Assembly: GCF_033845285.1 (NCBI RefSeq)
Contig: NZ_JAWXCX010000001.1
Coordinates: forward strand, 449,495-513,494
Source: Marinococcus sp. PL1-022
GTDB lineage: Bacteria; Bacillota; Bacilli; Bacillales; Marinococcaceae
Direction: 5' to 3'
Length of the DNA: 64,000 nucleotides
Shown: piece after piece, positions 46,634 to 55,047 of the stretch
How positions within the stretch are numbered: the stretch's first letter is position 1
Layout: every line of letters starts with the position of its first letter
Program-made: the position numbers and the translations under genes
The notes under the pieces: generated by a model
Databases searched by the model: none
The model's input: only the letters and a program-made list of their open reading frames with translations
What the model was told of the DNA's origin: nothing

Positions 46634-46739
46634 CATGTAGAGTTATAGTATGCTGACTTCAGTTTAAAACATAAGCATAAGGGAAAATGATACAGGGATT
46701 TACATACGTATTTTGATTCGTATAGAGAGGATGAATTTA

Positions 46740-48173
46740 TTGAAAAATGCTATTCGACGCATGCTGCCGAAAAAAATCCGGCAGATGATGAGCATGTCTT
46801 ACCGCCAGCAGTGGTATGAAATACGCTCGAGTTTGTGGGTGCTTCCGGCTATCTACATCATGCTCGCGGCCGTACTTTCCGTTGTGGCCTACTGGGCAGA
46901 GTTTGGCCTTCAGCCGGCGTTCAACTCGCTGCCGGTATTTTCAACGGAATACAGCCTGGCGCAGACGATGTACAGCACGATGCTCTCCGGCGTACTCACC
47001 TTGAACGCTTTTACATTTAACTCGATTCTTGTCGTGCTGACGAGCTTCTCGGGTCAGTTTACCCCGAGAGTGCTTTTTAACTTTATTGCTGACCGAAAAA
47101 CCCAGCACTCGATCGGGATCTTTAATTTATGTTTCTTTTTCCTATTGTTTGTGTTTTTCTTTCTTGATTCAAGCATGAGTGAATACGTAATTTTTCCTAT
47201 CTCCGGTGTGGTTATGACTTCTATTTCTGTCATTAATTTTATTTTGTTTATCAACCACGCAACGAGATGGATGCAGGTATCAAGTATTACGAACTCCATG
47301 AAAGAAGAATCGCAGCTGCGTATTTTAAATACGCTCGTGTACGATCTCGAGCCGTACCGCCCGCAGGATCCCAACCGGGTCTTCCGGGAAAAAACACACG
47401 GCGAAGCCCACGTAGTGGCCAGTGAACGGACCGGCTTCCTGCAGGTGGTGGATTTCGGTAAGCTGATACGCGAAGCCAAAAAAGATGGAATCGTTATTCA
47501 GATGGAGCGTCGCGTTGGCGATTTCGTGATGGAAGGAATTACGTTATTTAAATACTGGAAAACGGATAGCAGCGCGGACATGGCGATCAATGAACAGAAA
47601 TTCCGCCAGTTTTTGTATTTGGGACACAGCAAAACGGAAGTGCAGGATCTGGAATTCGGCATCCGGAAATTAACCGAAATTGCGATCAAGTCGATCGGAA
47701 ACGATGAGCCGATGACCGCCCAGGATGCTATTTACCAGTTAACGGACCTGCTGTTTTCGATTTCCAAGGTGACAAAATTCACTCCGTATTTAACGGATGA
47801 AGACGAAACGCTGCGCCTGATTATGCAGAATGAGGAATTCTCCTTTTATGTATACTCCGCCTTCAGCCATATTGCCTCATATTCTGAAAATGACCCTGTT
47901 GTTACCAACAGTCTGCTTGAGGCACTGGTCATTTTATCAAAAGCTTTAAACACAAAGGATAAAAACTGCTGCTGGCATTACGGGAAAGTTATTGCCCGCG
48001 GGTTTACCGGCCAGTTTAAATATGATTATGACCAGCTGAAATTCGTGAACAATATTGAAGCTCTTTCGGAGAACTCGGAGGACAAGGATTCGTTTCAAAG
48101 CTTTGTCCGCGATTTCATTGATCGTGGCGTTATTCAGGAAAAGCATATTCCGGAGCGTCAGTATAAAGGTTAA
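46740..48173 (+). CDS. DUF2254 family membrane protein
   Basis: 477-residue predicted inner-membrane protein with four hydrophobic segments in the first 190 residues (for example LWVLPAIYIMLAAVLSVVAY and the VFFFLDSS region) and a large soluble C-terminal domain. The TTG at 46740 is best spaced from GAGAGG; upstream TTG 46713 and ATG 46731 are poorer. Family function is unknown. The ISL3 element starts 5 bp after its stop; its original terminator now lies beyond the element at 49531-49560, so transcripts must run through or end in the IS. Confidence 0.8.
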   Translation: MKNAIRRMLPKKIRQMMSMSYRQQWYEIRSSLWVLPAIYIMLAAVLSVVAYWAEFGLQPAFNSLPVFSTEYSLAQTMYSTMLSGVLTLNAFTFNSILVVLTSFSGQFTPRVLFNFIADRKTQHSIGIFNLCFFFLLFVFFFLDSSMSEYVIFPISGVVMTSISVINFILFINHATRWMQVSSITNSMKEESQLRILNTLVYDLEPYRPQDPNRVFREKTHGEAHVVASERTGFLQVVDFGKLIREAKKDGIVIQMERRVGDFVMEGITLFKYWKTDSSADMAINEQKFRQFLYLGHSKTEVQDLEFGIRKLTEIAIKSIGNDEPMTAQDAIYQLTDLLFSISKVTKFTPYLTDEDETLRLIMQNEEFSFYVYSAFSHIASYSENDPVVTNSLLEALVILSKALNTKDKNCCWHYGKVIARGFTGQFKYDYDQLKFVNNIEALSENSEDKDSFQSFVRDFIDRGVIQEKHIPERQYKG

Positions 48174-48178
48174 AAAAA
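48171..48178. repeat. Left target-site duplication of the ISL3 element
   Basis: TAAAAAAA directly before the left inverted repeat; identical to 49530-49537. It includes the TAA stop of the DUF2254 gene. Confidence 0.85.
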
Positions 48179-49529
48179 GGTTCTATGTCTAATGTTGGGG
48201 TGACCCCCTCCATTATCCGGCGAGCGACCATTTATATTGATGATGCAATAACACTTTGGCCCGCAGGCGGTCGTACCGCTGGAACCCGAAGGCGTTCCGT
48301 TTGATCACCTTGGTCTGGTTGTTCAGTCCTTCCACGGTGCCATTGTGATAATCGAACGTAAAACTGTTCAGGATTTCGGTCTGCCAGCGCCGGACGGTGG
48401 CGGCAGCCTGGGCCATGTCCGGGCACCCGCTCGCTTCCACCTGCCGGTAGAAGGCGTACAGATCATCCCGGATCGCGCCGGCCTGGCCGGTTGTCATCCG
48501 GCGCTTGCTCCGCTCAAACCAGGCCCGAAAGGCTTCTTTGAGTTCATATGCCGTCCGGAGCTCTTCCGACTCGGCCAGGTAATAGTCCCGGATCTTCACC
48601 TGTTGGGCGGTGAGGTCTTCGGCTTTTTTGGTAAACACGTGCTTCAGCCGTTTGCACCGCTTGCGGTGGTAGGACGACAGGGTGTGCTGCACGCGGCGCC
48701 GGACCCGTTCGAGAGCCCAGTACACGTGCCGGTGCACGTGAAACCGGTCCGCCACGATGATCGGACGGTTCAGGGCCCGCCGGGCCGCCTGGTGAAAGGG
48801 CGCACTCATATCCATCACGACCACCTCCACCTGGCCGCCTTTCTGCTGCAGGTACTGCTTCAGTGTCTCTTTCTTCCGGTCCGGCAAAATGTCGACCGGA
48901 CGTCCGGTAGCCCCGTCCGCCACCAACAGCTGATACTTGCCGGCGCTCGTGTCGCCTTTGTACTCGTCGACGGCAATCACCCGTGGCAGCTGCTCCACGT
49001 GCGGGAGCGTCCGGGAAGCCAACTCGTCAAACCGGCGCAGCGCCGTCGTGACTGACGTGGAAAACTGGCGGGCTGTATCGGTGAAATTCTTGCCGGTGAC
49101 CAGCCGGAGGCCGAGGGCCTGATTCCATTCCCGGCTGTGCCGCTGATACCGATCGACCAGTGGATTAGCTTCAGCAAATCGCTTCCCGCAGGGGCAGGCG
49201 TACCGCCGCCGACGATAATGAAGCACGGTTGGCCGTTCAAACCAGGCCGTATGCTGCACCCGCTGCCACCGGTAATCGTGGACCCGCCGGGTCCACGTGC
49301 CACAGGCTGGGCACCGGGACCGTTTCCGGGGCACCGCCACCTGAAGGTGCACCATTCCTTCCCGTTCGTCGGTGTGGAGGACCCTTACCCCTTGGAGGCC
49401 GGGGATCGTTATGTTACTATACATATGCACGCAACTCCTATCCTGCTTGGTTTTCGTCGACGCAAGTATAACGGATATCGGAGTCTGCGTGTTTTTTTGT
49501 GTCTGTACCCCAACAAATATTATAGAGCC
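48179..49529 (-). mobile_element. Complete ISL3-family insertion sequence (1351 bp)
   Basis: Bounded by imperfect terminal inverted repeats: left GGTTCTATG...TGTTGGGGT and right, read inward, GGCTCTATA...TGTTGGGGT, both 23 nt and identical at 16 positions. Flanked by the perfect 8-bp duplication TAAAAAAA, the length usual for ISL3. It holds one intact transposase gene on the minus strand and no passenger gene. By eye the element is clearly more GC-rich than its surroundings, indicating recent arrival. Confidence 0.92.
48213..49430 (-). CDS. ISL3-family transposase
   Basis: 405-residue intact transposase. N-terminal zinc-finger-type cysteines (CPACGTW and CPCGKRF), a helix-turn-helix region, then the DDE catalytic core: Asp in AVDEYKGD, Asp in VVMDMSAPF, and Glu in GTVEGLNNQTKVIKR. 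No frameshift or stop was seen, so it is probably active. G/C-rich codon use differs from neighbouring genes. Confidence 0.95.
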   Translation of the reverse strand: MHMYSNITIPGLQGVRVLHTDEREGMVHLQVAVPRKRSRCPACGTWTRRVHDYRWQRVQHTAWFERPTVLHYRRRRYACPCGKRFAEANPLVDRYQRHSREWNQALGLRLVTGKNFTDTARQFSTSVTTALRRFDELASRTLPHVEQLPRVIAVDEYKGDTSAGKYQLLVADGATGRPVDILPDRKKETLKQYLQQKGGQVEVVVMDMSAPFHQAARRALNRPIIVADRFHVHRHVYWALERVRRRVQHTLSSYHRKRCKRLKHVFTKKAEDLTAQQVKIRDYYLAESEELRTAYELKEAFRAWFERSKRRMTTGQAGAIRDDLYAFYRQVEASGCPDMAQAAATVRRWQTEILNSFTFDYHNGTVEGLNNQTKVIKRNAFGFQRYDRLRAKVLLHHQYKWSLAG

Positions 49530-49537
49530 TAAAAAAA
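49530..49537. repeat. Right target-site duplication of the ISL3 element
   Basis: TAAAAAAA, same as 48171-48178; it forms the A tract of the terminator hairpin that follows. Confidence 0.85.
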
Positions 49538-49560
49538 GCAGCCCGCGGGCTGCTTTTTTT
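49531..49560. terminator. Bidirectional terminator split from the DUF2254 gene by the IS
   Basis: A-tract, GCAGCCCGCGGGCTGC, T-tract: a symmetric terminator. It serves the NSS transporter gene on the minus strand; before the insertion it must also have followed the DUF2254 stop codon by a few bases. Confidence 0.85.
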
Positions 49561-50912
49561 TAGGATCCTGTGAATAAACCGATAAGGGAGTTAATGAATA
49601 CGATGATAATTGCTACCGGAGCGATGTAGCGAATGATGGTAAACCATAGGAGAAATACCCCATTTCCCATCACGGATCCCCTCATTACTTCATCACGCAG
49701 GTCTGCTTTCTTAATTTTTAATGGAAGAAACAGAGATACGATTAGTGCTCCGAGAGGAAGCAGGAAGTTACTTGTCAGAATATCAATGGAATCAAAGAAG
49801 GTGTTGCCAAAAATAAGCCAGTCAGAGAGCAGCCCGTACGACAGGTTCGACGGAATGCCGAGGATGAAAATCAGAATACCGACGACCCAGGCAGTACGTC
49901 CACGGCTGTCCGGGCGTTTGTAGGACACTGAGGAAACGATAATCTCGAGCAGTGAGAATGCCGAGGTTAACGTGGCAAACACAAGCAGGAGCATAAACAG
50001 CGTAAAGAACAGCGAACCAAGTGCAAGCTGCTCAAATACTGCCGGCAGTACAATGAAAATCAGATTCGGGCCGGCGTCTGGCGGAATATCAAAAGCGAAC
50101 ACTCCCGGGAAAATGGCAAGTCCGGAAAGCAGCGAAATAATAATCGTTAATACGACGATAGAAAACGCTGAGTTGATCAAGCTTTTTTCCTTCGGAAGGT
50201 ATGAGCTGTATGTAGCCATTACAGAGTTGCCGAGGCTGAGCGAGAAAAACGCCTGGCCGAGCGCGAATAGAATCGTGGTGCCTGTGACTGCACTGAAGTC
50301 CGGCTGCAAAAAGAAAGCAATTCCCTCGCCTGCTCCTTCAAGGGTAAGCGAACGGATGACAATTACAATAAATAGAATAAACAGGGCAGGCATCATCCAG
50401 TTGGTCGTCCGTTCGATGCCTTTGCGCACACCGCCCTGCACGACAAGAATCGTAATCAGCATAAAGGCAAGATGGGCGATACCTACTTCCCACGGATTGG
50501 AAATAATCGAGCCAAACAGAGCTCCGTAATCCGTCCCTTCACTTGCAAGACCTCCAAGGCTCCGGACGAAGTAAATAATAATCCATCCTCCGACAACGGA
50601 ATAAAAAGATAAAATTAAAATAGCACAAATCATGCCCATGATACCGTTGAAAAACCAGGGAGTATTCGGCGCAATAGTTTTATAGGCCGGGACCGGCGGC
50701 TTCTGGGTGCGGCGCCCCACTACAAATTCTGCTATTAATAAAGCGGTTCCGAGAATAAGCGTAAAAACAACAAAGATCAGAAAAAAAGCCCCGCCGCCGC
50801 TGGTTCCTGCGACATACGGCAGACGCCAGACAGCGCCCAGACCAATGGCAGATCCGGCTGCTGCTAATACGAACCCAAGCCTCGTCCCCCACTGTTCACG
50901 TGGTTGGCTCAT
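49560..50912 (-). CDS. NSS-family Na+-dependent transporter (second copy)
   Basis: 450-residue, about 11-12-segment sodium symporter; the helix-1 motif here is GSAIGLGAVWRLP, slightly different from the other copy. It belongs to the same superfamily but is shorter and has no MetS-like small gene downstream (its stop runs into the terminator), so the substrate may differ. AAGGAGGAACC precedes the ATG. Single-gene unit. Confidence 0.9.
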   Translation of the reverse strand: MSQPREQWGTRLGFVLAAAGSAIGLGAVWRLPYVAGTSGGGAFFLIFVVFTLILGTALLIAEFVVGRRTQKPPVPAYKTIAPNTPWFFNGIMGMICAILILSFYSVVGGWIIIYFVRSLGGLASEGTDYGALFGSIISNPWEVGIAHLAFMLITILVVQGGVRKGIERTTNWMMPALFILFIVIVIRSLTLEGAGEGIAFFLQPDFSAVTGTTILFALGQAFFSLSLGNSVMATYSSYLPKEKSLINSAFSIVVLTIIISLLSGLAIFPGVFAFDIPPDAGPNLIFIVLPAVFEQLALGSLFFTLFMLLLVFATLTSAFSLLEIIVSSVSYKRPDSRGRTAWVVGILIFILGIPSNLSYGLLSDWLIFGNTFFDSIDILTSNFLLPLGALIVSLFLPLKIKKADLRDEVMRGSVMGNGVFLLWFTIIRYIAPVAIIIVFINSLIGLFTGS

Positions 50913-50998
50913 AGTAGGTTCCTCCTTAAAATTAATTTATTCCTTTAAAGTACCGAACATACGGGACTTTTGTCAAGAACAGGCCTTGAGTTTATCGA

Positions 50999-51027
50999 TT
51001 GCCGAATCCCGAAAATAATGCTATAAT
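50999..51027 (+). promoter_or_regulatory. Promoter of yugI
   Basis: TTGCCG (50999-51004), 17-bp spacer, TATAAT (51022-51027). Confidence 0.7.
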
Positions 51028-51062
51028 TTGAAAGTTAATAAAAAGTTATAGGAGTTGTTTGA

Positions 51063-51494
51063 ATGTCAGTACAGCAATATGAAGTAGGCGCAATCGTCGA
51101 GGGGAAAGTAACGGGGATTAAACCATTCGGCGCGTTCGTTGCGCTCGACGGAAATAAACAAGGATTGGTTCACATTTCTGAAATTGCCCACGGCTACGTG
51201 AAGGATATTAACGAAGCACTGTCAGTAGGCGATGAAGTTAAAGTGAAAATCAAATCCGTCGATCAGGAATCAGGAAAGATTTCTCTTTCTATCCGGGATA
51301 CTCTTCCGGCACCGGAAAAAAGCGAAAGCCGTCCGCAGAGCCAGGCACCGCGTCAAAGCAAAAGCAGCGGCCGTCCAGCCCAGCAGAGCAATAACGACAC
51401 CCAGGGATTTAATACTCTTGAAGATAAATTAAAAGACTGGCTGAAGCAATCCAATGAAATTCAGGCAGATCTGAATAAGCGGGTACGGAAATAA
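51063..51494 (+). CDS. yugI: S1-domain RNA-binding protein (general stress protein 13, YugI)
   Basis: 143 residues: one S1 domain (about 5-76, GAIVEGKVTGIKPFGAFVAL) followed by a disordered Ser/Gln/Arg-rich linker and a short helical C-terminus. Homologues associate with ribosomes or RNA; in B. subtilis it is a general stress protein. TAGGAG site upstream of the ATG, own promoter and terminator. Confidence 0.9.
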   Translation: MSVQQYEVGAIVEGKVTGIKPFGAFVALDGNKQGLVHISEIAHGYVKDINEALSVGDEVKVKIKSVDQESGKISLSIRDTLPAPEKSESRPQSQAPRQSKSSGRPAQQSNNDTQGFNTLEDKLKDWLKQSNEIQADLNKRVRK

Positions 51495-51510
51495 TCATTC
51501 CCGTTTTTAG

Positions 51511-51539
51511 AACCGTCGCTTTCGAGCGGCGGTTTTTTT
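51511..51539 (+). terminator. Terminator of yugI
   Basis: 10-bp stem with a TTCG tetraloop (51511-51520 with 51525-51534) and T run. Confidence 0.9.
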
Positions 51540-51664
51540 ATACAGTGGGAACGGGTACAGGTACTTGAAGAACGTTTTGCGGGCGCTCTGGTTTTTCTTT
51601 ATAATAGAGAAGGGCTATAGAGACGGAGAAAAGATAAAGCATATTTAAGGGAGGCAGTAATAGT

Positions 51665-53023
51665 ATGGCAAAGCAAATTGAAGTGAACAGCAAAAATATT
51701 TCTCAGGAAATATCAGAGCATGAGATCGAGCAGCTGCAGCCAATGGTGGAAACGGCCCATCGCATGATTCACGAAAAAACCGGTGCCGGTTCAGAATATC
51801 TTGGGTGGGTAGATCTTCCGGATACATACGACAAGGAGGAATTTTCGCGCATCCAGCAGGCAGCGGAAAAAATCAAAAAGGATTCGGACGTGTTGATTGT
51901 AATCGGTATCGGGGGTTCCTATCTCGGAGCCAAAGCGGCCATCGACAGCTTGAGCCATTCGTTTCGCAATCAGCTCGACGGCTCTAAACGGAACGGCCCG
52001 GAAATTTATTTCGCCGGTCACCAGATCAGTCAGCGCTACATGCATGACCTGCTTGAAATGGTGGAGGGCAAGGACGTATCAGTGAACGTCATTTCAAAAT
52101 CCGGAACTACAACAGAACCGGCTCTTGCGTTCCGGGTGTTCCGGGACTGGCTCGAGAACAAATACGGGGCAGAGGAAGCGGCTTCAAGGATTTACGCTAC
52201 GACAGACAAAAGCAAGGGTGCTTTAAAAACGCTGGCTGATGAAAAGGGCTATGAAACATTCGTCGTGCCTGATGACGTCGGAGGCCGTTATTCCGTTCTT
52301 ACAGCTGTTGGCCTTCTGCCTATTGCAGCGGCAGGTCTGGACGTGGAAAAAATGATGGACGGGGCAGCTGCTGCCATGGAGGCAGGAAAGCTGCAGAGCG
52401 TAAAAGAAAACTCAGCCTACCGTTACGCTGCTATCCGTTACGCTGCGCATCAGAAGGGGAAAGACATTGAACTGCTGGTGAACTATGAGCCGCACATGCA
52501 CTTTGTATCTGAATGGTGGAAGCAGCTGTACGGGGAAAGCGAAGGCAAAGATGGCAAAGGGCTGTTCCCGGCTGCAGTCGATTTCTCCACAGATTTACAT
52601 TCAATGGGGCAATATATCCAGGAAGGCCGGCGTCATTTGCTTGAAACAGTGCTTCATATTCAGGATGCGGGGAGCGCTCTGGAATTGAAAAACACCGAGG
52701 ATGACCTGGACGGATTAAATTATCTTTCCGGTGAAACGATGGGCTTTGTCAACGAGAAGGCGTTTGAAGGAACGCTTCTCGCGCATACGGACGGAGGCGT
52801 ACCAAATATTATTATTGATATTCCCGAATGGAACGAATATTACTTTGGATACCTCGTTTATTTCTTTGAAAAGGCGTGCGCCGTGAGTGGCTATATGCTC
52901 GGCGTCAATCCATTTGACCAGCCGGGCGTGGAAGCTTATAAAAAGAACATGTTTGCACTTCTTGGCAAACCAGGATTTGAAGAGCGTCAGACAGCGCTTG
53001 AAACGCGCCTGAATGAAGAGTAA
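51665..53023 (+). CDS. pgi: Glucose-6-phosphate isomerase
   Basis: Interconverts glucose 6-phosphate and fructose 6-phosphate. 452 residues, the Bacillus-type length. Motifs: [11 protein letters not shown] phosphate loop, [12 protein letters not shown] and the C-terminal signature [19 protein letters not shown] with the catalytic lysine. AGGGAGGC precedes the ATG. Its terminator is directly upstream of the tRNA promoter. With glpX and pckA it serves gluconeogenesis and glycolysis. Confidence 0.97.
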   Translation: MAKQIEVNSKNISQEISEHEIEQLQPMVETAHRMIHEKTGAGSEYLGWVDLPDTYDKEEFSRIQQAAEKIKKDSDVLIVIGIGGSYLGAKAAIDSLSHSFRNQLDGSKRNGPEIYFAGHQISQRYMHDLLEMVEGKDVSVNVISKSGTTTEPALAFRVFRDWLENKYGAEEAASRIYATTDKSKGALKTLADEKGYETFVVPDDVGGRYSVLTAVGLLPIAAAGLDVEKMMDGAAAAMEAGKLQSVKENSAYRYAAIRYAAHQKGKDIELLVNYEPHMHFVSEWWKQLYGESEGKDGKGLFPAAVDFSTDLHSMGQYIQEGRRHLLETVLHIQDAGSALELKNTEDDLDGLNYLSGETMGFVNEKAFEGTLLAHTDGGVPNIIIDIPEWNEYYFGYLVYFFEKACAVSGYMLGVNPFDQPGVEAYKKNMFALLGKPGFEERQTALETRLNEE

Positions 53024-53032
53024 GCAGAAAAG

Positions 53033-53062
53033 CAGCCTGCCGATAGGCAGGCTGGGTTTTTT
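53033..53062 (+). terminator. Terminator of pgi
   Basis: Perfect 9-bp stem (53033-53041 with 53046-53054), GATA loop, T run. Confidence 0.9.
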
Positions 53063-53093
53063 CCGGAGCTGCACAAAAACGTGAAAAAAGGAC

Positions 53094-53122
53094 TTGTCAG
53101 ATAGAGGCAGACAAGGTACAAT
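53094..53122 (+). promoter_or_regulatory. Promoter of tRNA-Ala
   Basis: TTGTCA (53094-53099), 17-bp spacer, TACAAT (53117-53122), 36 nt upstream of the tRNA. Confidence 0.75.
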
Positions 53123-53158
53123 GTTTTTTGTCGGCTGATATTTTATCGGCAAAAACAT

Positions 53159-53234
53159 GGGGCCTTAGCTCAGCCGGGAGAGCGCTTGGCTGGCAGCCAA
53201 GAGGTCAGCGGTTCGATCCCGCTAGGCTCCACCA
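53159..53234 (+). tRNA. tRNA-Ala (anticodon GGC)
   Basis: Complete cloverleaf: acceptor GGGGCCT with AGGCTCC, D arm GCTC/GAGC, anticodon stem CTTGG/CCAAG with loop CTGGCAG (GGC reads GCC/GCU), T arm GCGGTTCGATCCCGC, encoded CCA. The G:U-tolerant acceptor pair typical of tRNA-Ala lies in the acceptor stem. It stands alone, with its own promoter and terminator, rather than in an rRNA operon. Confidence 0.97.
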
Positions 53235-53247
53235 TACATATTACGTC

Positions 53248-53292
53248 AACGACACTGGTTTGAGAATTACTTCTCCTCCGGTGTCGTTTTTG
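53248..53292 (+). terminator. Terminator of tRNA-Ala
   Basis: 11-bp stem (53248-53258 with 53278-53288, one G-U pair), 19-nt loop, TTTTTG. A diverged copy lies at 53387-53432. Confidence 0.85.
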
Positions 53293-53329
53293 TATTAGTA
53301 AGTATATCTACTTTTTTTAGTTACAAAAC

Positions 53330-53358
53330 TTGCCGATTAAAACCAGGTGAGGTATTAT
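53330..53358 (+). promoter_or_regulatory. Promoter of a tRNA-less duplicate unit
   Basis: TTGCCG (53330-53335), 17-bp spacer, TATTAT (53353-53358); the only thing it can drive is the short unit ending at 53432. Confidence 0.55.
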
Positions 53359-53364
53359 ATATTC

Positions 53365-53432
53365 ATTCCAAGATACATACTACGCCAACGACGCCGGTTT
53401 GAGGGACTATCCTCGGCCCGGCGTCGTTCTTT
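53365..53432 (+). ncRNA. Putative short RNA from a duplicated tRNA trailer and terminator
   Basis: From about 53371 the sequence repeats the region behind tRNA-Ala (ATACATA-TACG-CAACGAC..., compare 53234-53292). The terminator stem keeps all 11 pairs (53387-53397 with 53418-53428) through compensatory changes, and a promoter of good quality lies 7 nt upstream of the inferred start. No tRNA body is present. It is either the scar of a deleted tandem tRNA gene or a small RNA of about 65 nt. Confidence 0.4.
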
Positions 53433-53468
53433 GTTTCGGCGGTATGTGTTTAGGCTGACAGTCTCGGC

Positions 53469-53633
53469 CTATTTATAATAGAGATTTTCGTTGGACAACG
53501 GAATCGATGCATGACAGTTTTCGCATGGCTGTTCGTTTCCGGTAACGTTGGCATCAGTGCCCAGCGTTTCCGGGGGCATTTGAATGGAAGCTGTGTTTTC
53601 GTGCCCGCATTCCGGACATTTCACCATTAACAT
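53469..53633 (-). CDS. Small zinc-ribbon protein (54 residues)
   Basis: Hand-translated frame from ATG 53633 with GAGGTGAA 7 nt upstream. It holds two Cys pairs, CPEC (6-9) and CENC (37-40), 28 residues apart, as in zinc ribbons, with a short hydrophilic region between. Function unknown. It lies convergent to the tRNA-derived unit. The start could also be Met3. Confidence 0.65.
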   Translation of the reverse strand: MLMVKCPECGHENTASIQMPPETLGTDANVTGNEQPCENCHASIPLSNENLYYK

Positions 53634-54080
53634 TGATTATTCACCTCGCTTTTTGTAATGGTTTTCCCGCCCCTCCAGGGGTTATAACTTCAATTGTAAG
53701 AAAAATTTGTTAAATAAGAAGAAATGATTCTTTTGGCCTTGGTGCATATTCTTCGGAGAATATAAAAGAACGTGCTGCAGGAGCAGGGCGTTTTTTTCAG
53801 TCCTTCCCCTGAAATTGTTCATAAATGCAATTAGTAAATTATGAGGGGAAAGGCGGTGTAGCAGTAAAAGCCGCGCAGCTGACAGGTTATTGCGCAAATT
53901 CCTGCGCCCAGATTTAGGATATTTTCCGGGAGCCTACGACTAATGGGTATGTGAAAGAAGTACTGTTTTGGAAAGAGAGCGAAAAAACAGCCGGAAGCTG
54001 CTGATTATTGGGTAAGATAAAGGTACATATCCAAGAGATAAAATAATAGAAAGAATGAAAGGAAAGGAAAGGAGAATTCC
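53634..54080. other. Intergenic region upstream of the Ntn-hydrolase gene group
   Basis: About 450 bp. A terminator-like hairpin with one mismatch (53769-53778 with 53783-53792, then TTTTT) follows a small ATTCT/AGAAT hairpin (about 53746-53761); I could not find a promoter that would feed it. A 30-codon frame (53825-53917) lacks a ribosome site. Nothing else was recognised. Confidence 0.4.
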
Positions 54081-54296
54081 ATGAGTTATACTGCCAGTGA
54101 ATTAGTTTTCAGCCAGACCTTTAACTGCTGGAGCCGTATTTCGTACTTATATCAGTGTGAACCGAAAATAGTAACTGTATCGATTTTTCCTGAAGCTGGC
54201 AGAAGAAGTACCCAATTTAACGCTGACACATTGAGTATCGAAGAGTTTTGGAGGGTTTGCCACGAAAAATTCAAAGCCGATTTTCCAGAAAAATAA
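54081..54296 (+). CDS. Small protein of unknown function
   Basis: 71 residues with a clear ribosome site (GGAAAGGAGAATTCC) before the ATG. The sequence is mixed alpha/beta in character, with three Trp/Cys positions (CWSRISYLYQC and FWRVC) and no signal peptide or membrane segment. I do not recognise a family. It precedes the Ntn-hydrolase gene by 87 bp on the same strand, with no terminator between, so cotranscription is likely. Confidence 0.6.
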   Translation: MSYTASELVFSQTFNCWSRISYLYQCEPKIVTVSIFPEAGRRSTQFNADTLSIEEFWRVCHEKFKADFPEK

Positions 54297-54383
54297 AAAT
54301 GGCGATGCTTTCAGGGAACGTTTGCCCATGTGCTCAGAGGGTAATTACCAATAGATACAAGGAATGTTAGAAGAGGTGAAAAT

Positions 54384-55001
54384 ATGACTGCCGGACTATT
54401 ATTAAGCGCTGTTCCACCCAAGGGGCATCCTTTTGTGATGATCGCCACGGATTCGAAGGGGGCAAGTCTTGAGGGCGGACCGGCGGATGAAAAGGCGCAG
54501 AAGGTATTTGACGCCGAAAATGCACTGCTGGCTGTAAGTGGTGTGGCGACAGACGCCCACCGGGCCCAACTTGTGGAAATACTTGAAACACATAAAGCAC
54601 AACCGATTGATAAAAAAATGCAGCTGGTGTTTGACGAAAGCATGGCTGTGAAACGCGAGCTTGGCTTAAATATGACTGCTGCGATTATGCAGTTTGACGA
54701 AAACGGGAATCCACAGGTAGCGTTCTGCTATGTCGGCACGGATGAAGGAGACCGGCAGTTCAACCCGTATACGTTCGACCGCCGGGTGCCTGAGGTCAAT
54801 CACGCTTATTTTGGTGAAGACAAAGAAGGGGTCACAGACTTCCGAAAAAAGCTGGATGAGAAGCTCGATAAAAAAACAATTACCCCGGACCACCTCCGGG
54901 AATCTGCCGGATGGTTTATCCGGAGGGCAGCAGAGGCATTTCCCGAAGCGGTTAATGCAAGGGTCCAGACGAAGGTGAAGGTCTTCAGGCCCGGATTGTG
55001 A
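54384..55001 (+). CDS. Proteasome-beta-like Ntn hydrolase, unassigned family
   Basis: 205 residues. Removing Met1 exposes Thr2, and the layout matches 20S-beta/HslV subunits: an N-terminal strand, then IATDS with Asp23 (equivalent of Asp17), KVF with Lys40 (equivalent of Lys33), then LLAVSGVATDAHR, like the 'aGtaaDa' helix entry of that fold. A 5-6 residue insertion (PPKGHPF) explains the shift in numbering. It is neither HslV nor a typical proteasome subunit by overall sequence. If the assignment is right it is a self-activating peptidase or amidase. GAAGAGGTGAAAAT precedes the ATG. Confidence 0.55.
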   Translation: MTAGLLLSAVPPKGHPFVMIATDSKGASLEGGPADEKAQKVFDAENALLAVSGVATDAHRAQLVEILETHKAQPIDKKMQLVFDESMAVKRELGLNMTAAIMQFDENGNPQVAFCYVGTDEGDRQFNPYTFDRRVPEVNHAYFGEDKEGVTDFRKKLDEKLDKKTITPDHLRESAGWFIRRAAEAFPEAVNARVQTKVKVFRPGL

Positions 55002-55047
55002 GCCGGCACAGAACATATTAATATGCAATTGAAAGGGGATAAAACTA

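Noticed and set aside
48345-49055. 236-codon plus-strand frame inside the insertion sequence, as possible passenger gene
   Set aside because: It is antisense to the transposase, His/Pro/Arg-rich, and lacks a ribosome site.
53682-53897. 71-codon minus-strand frame upstream of the zinc-ribbon gene
   Set aside because: No ribosome site, low-complexity C-terminus, and it spans a terminator-like hairpin.
53825-53917. 30-codon plus-strand frame with two cysteines, possible peptide pheromone
   Set aside because: No ribosome site and no hydrophobic leader; chance is likelier.
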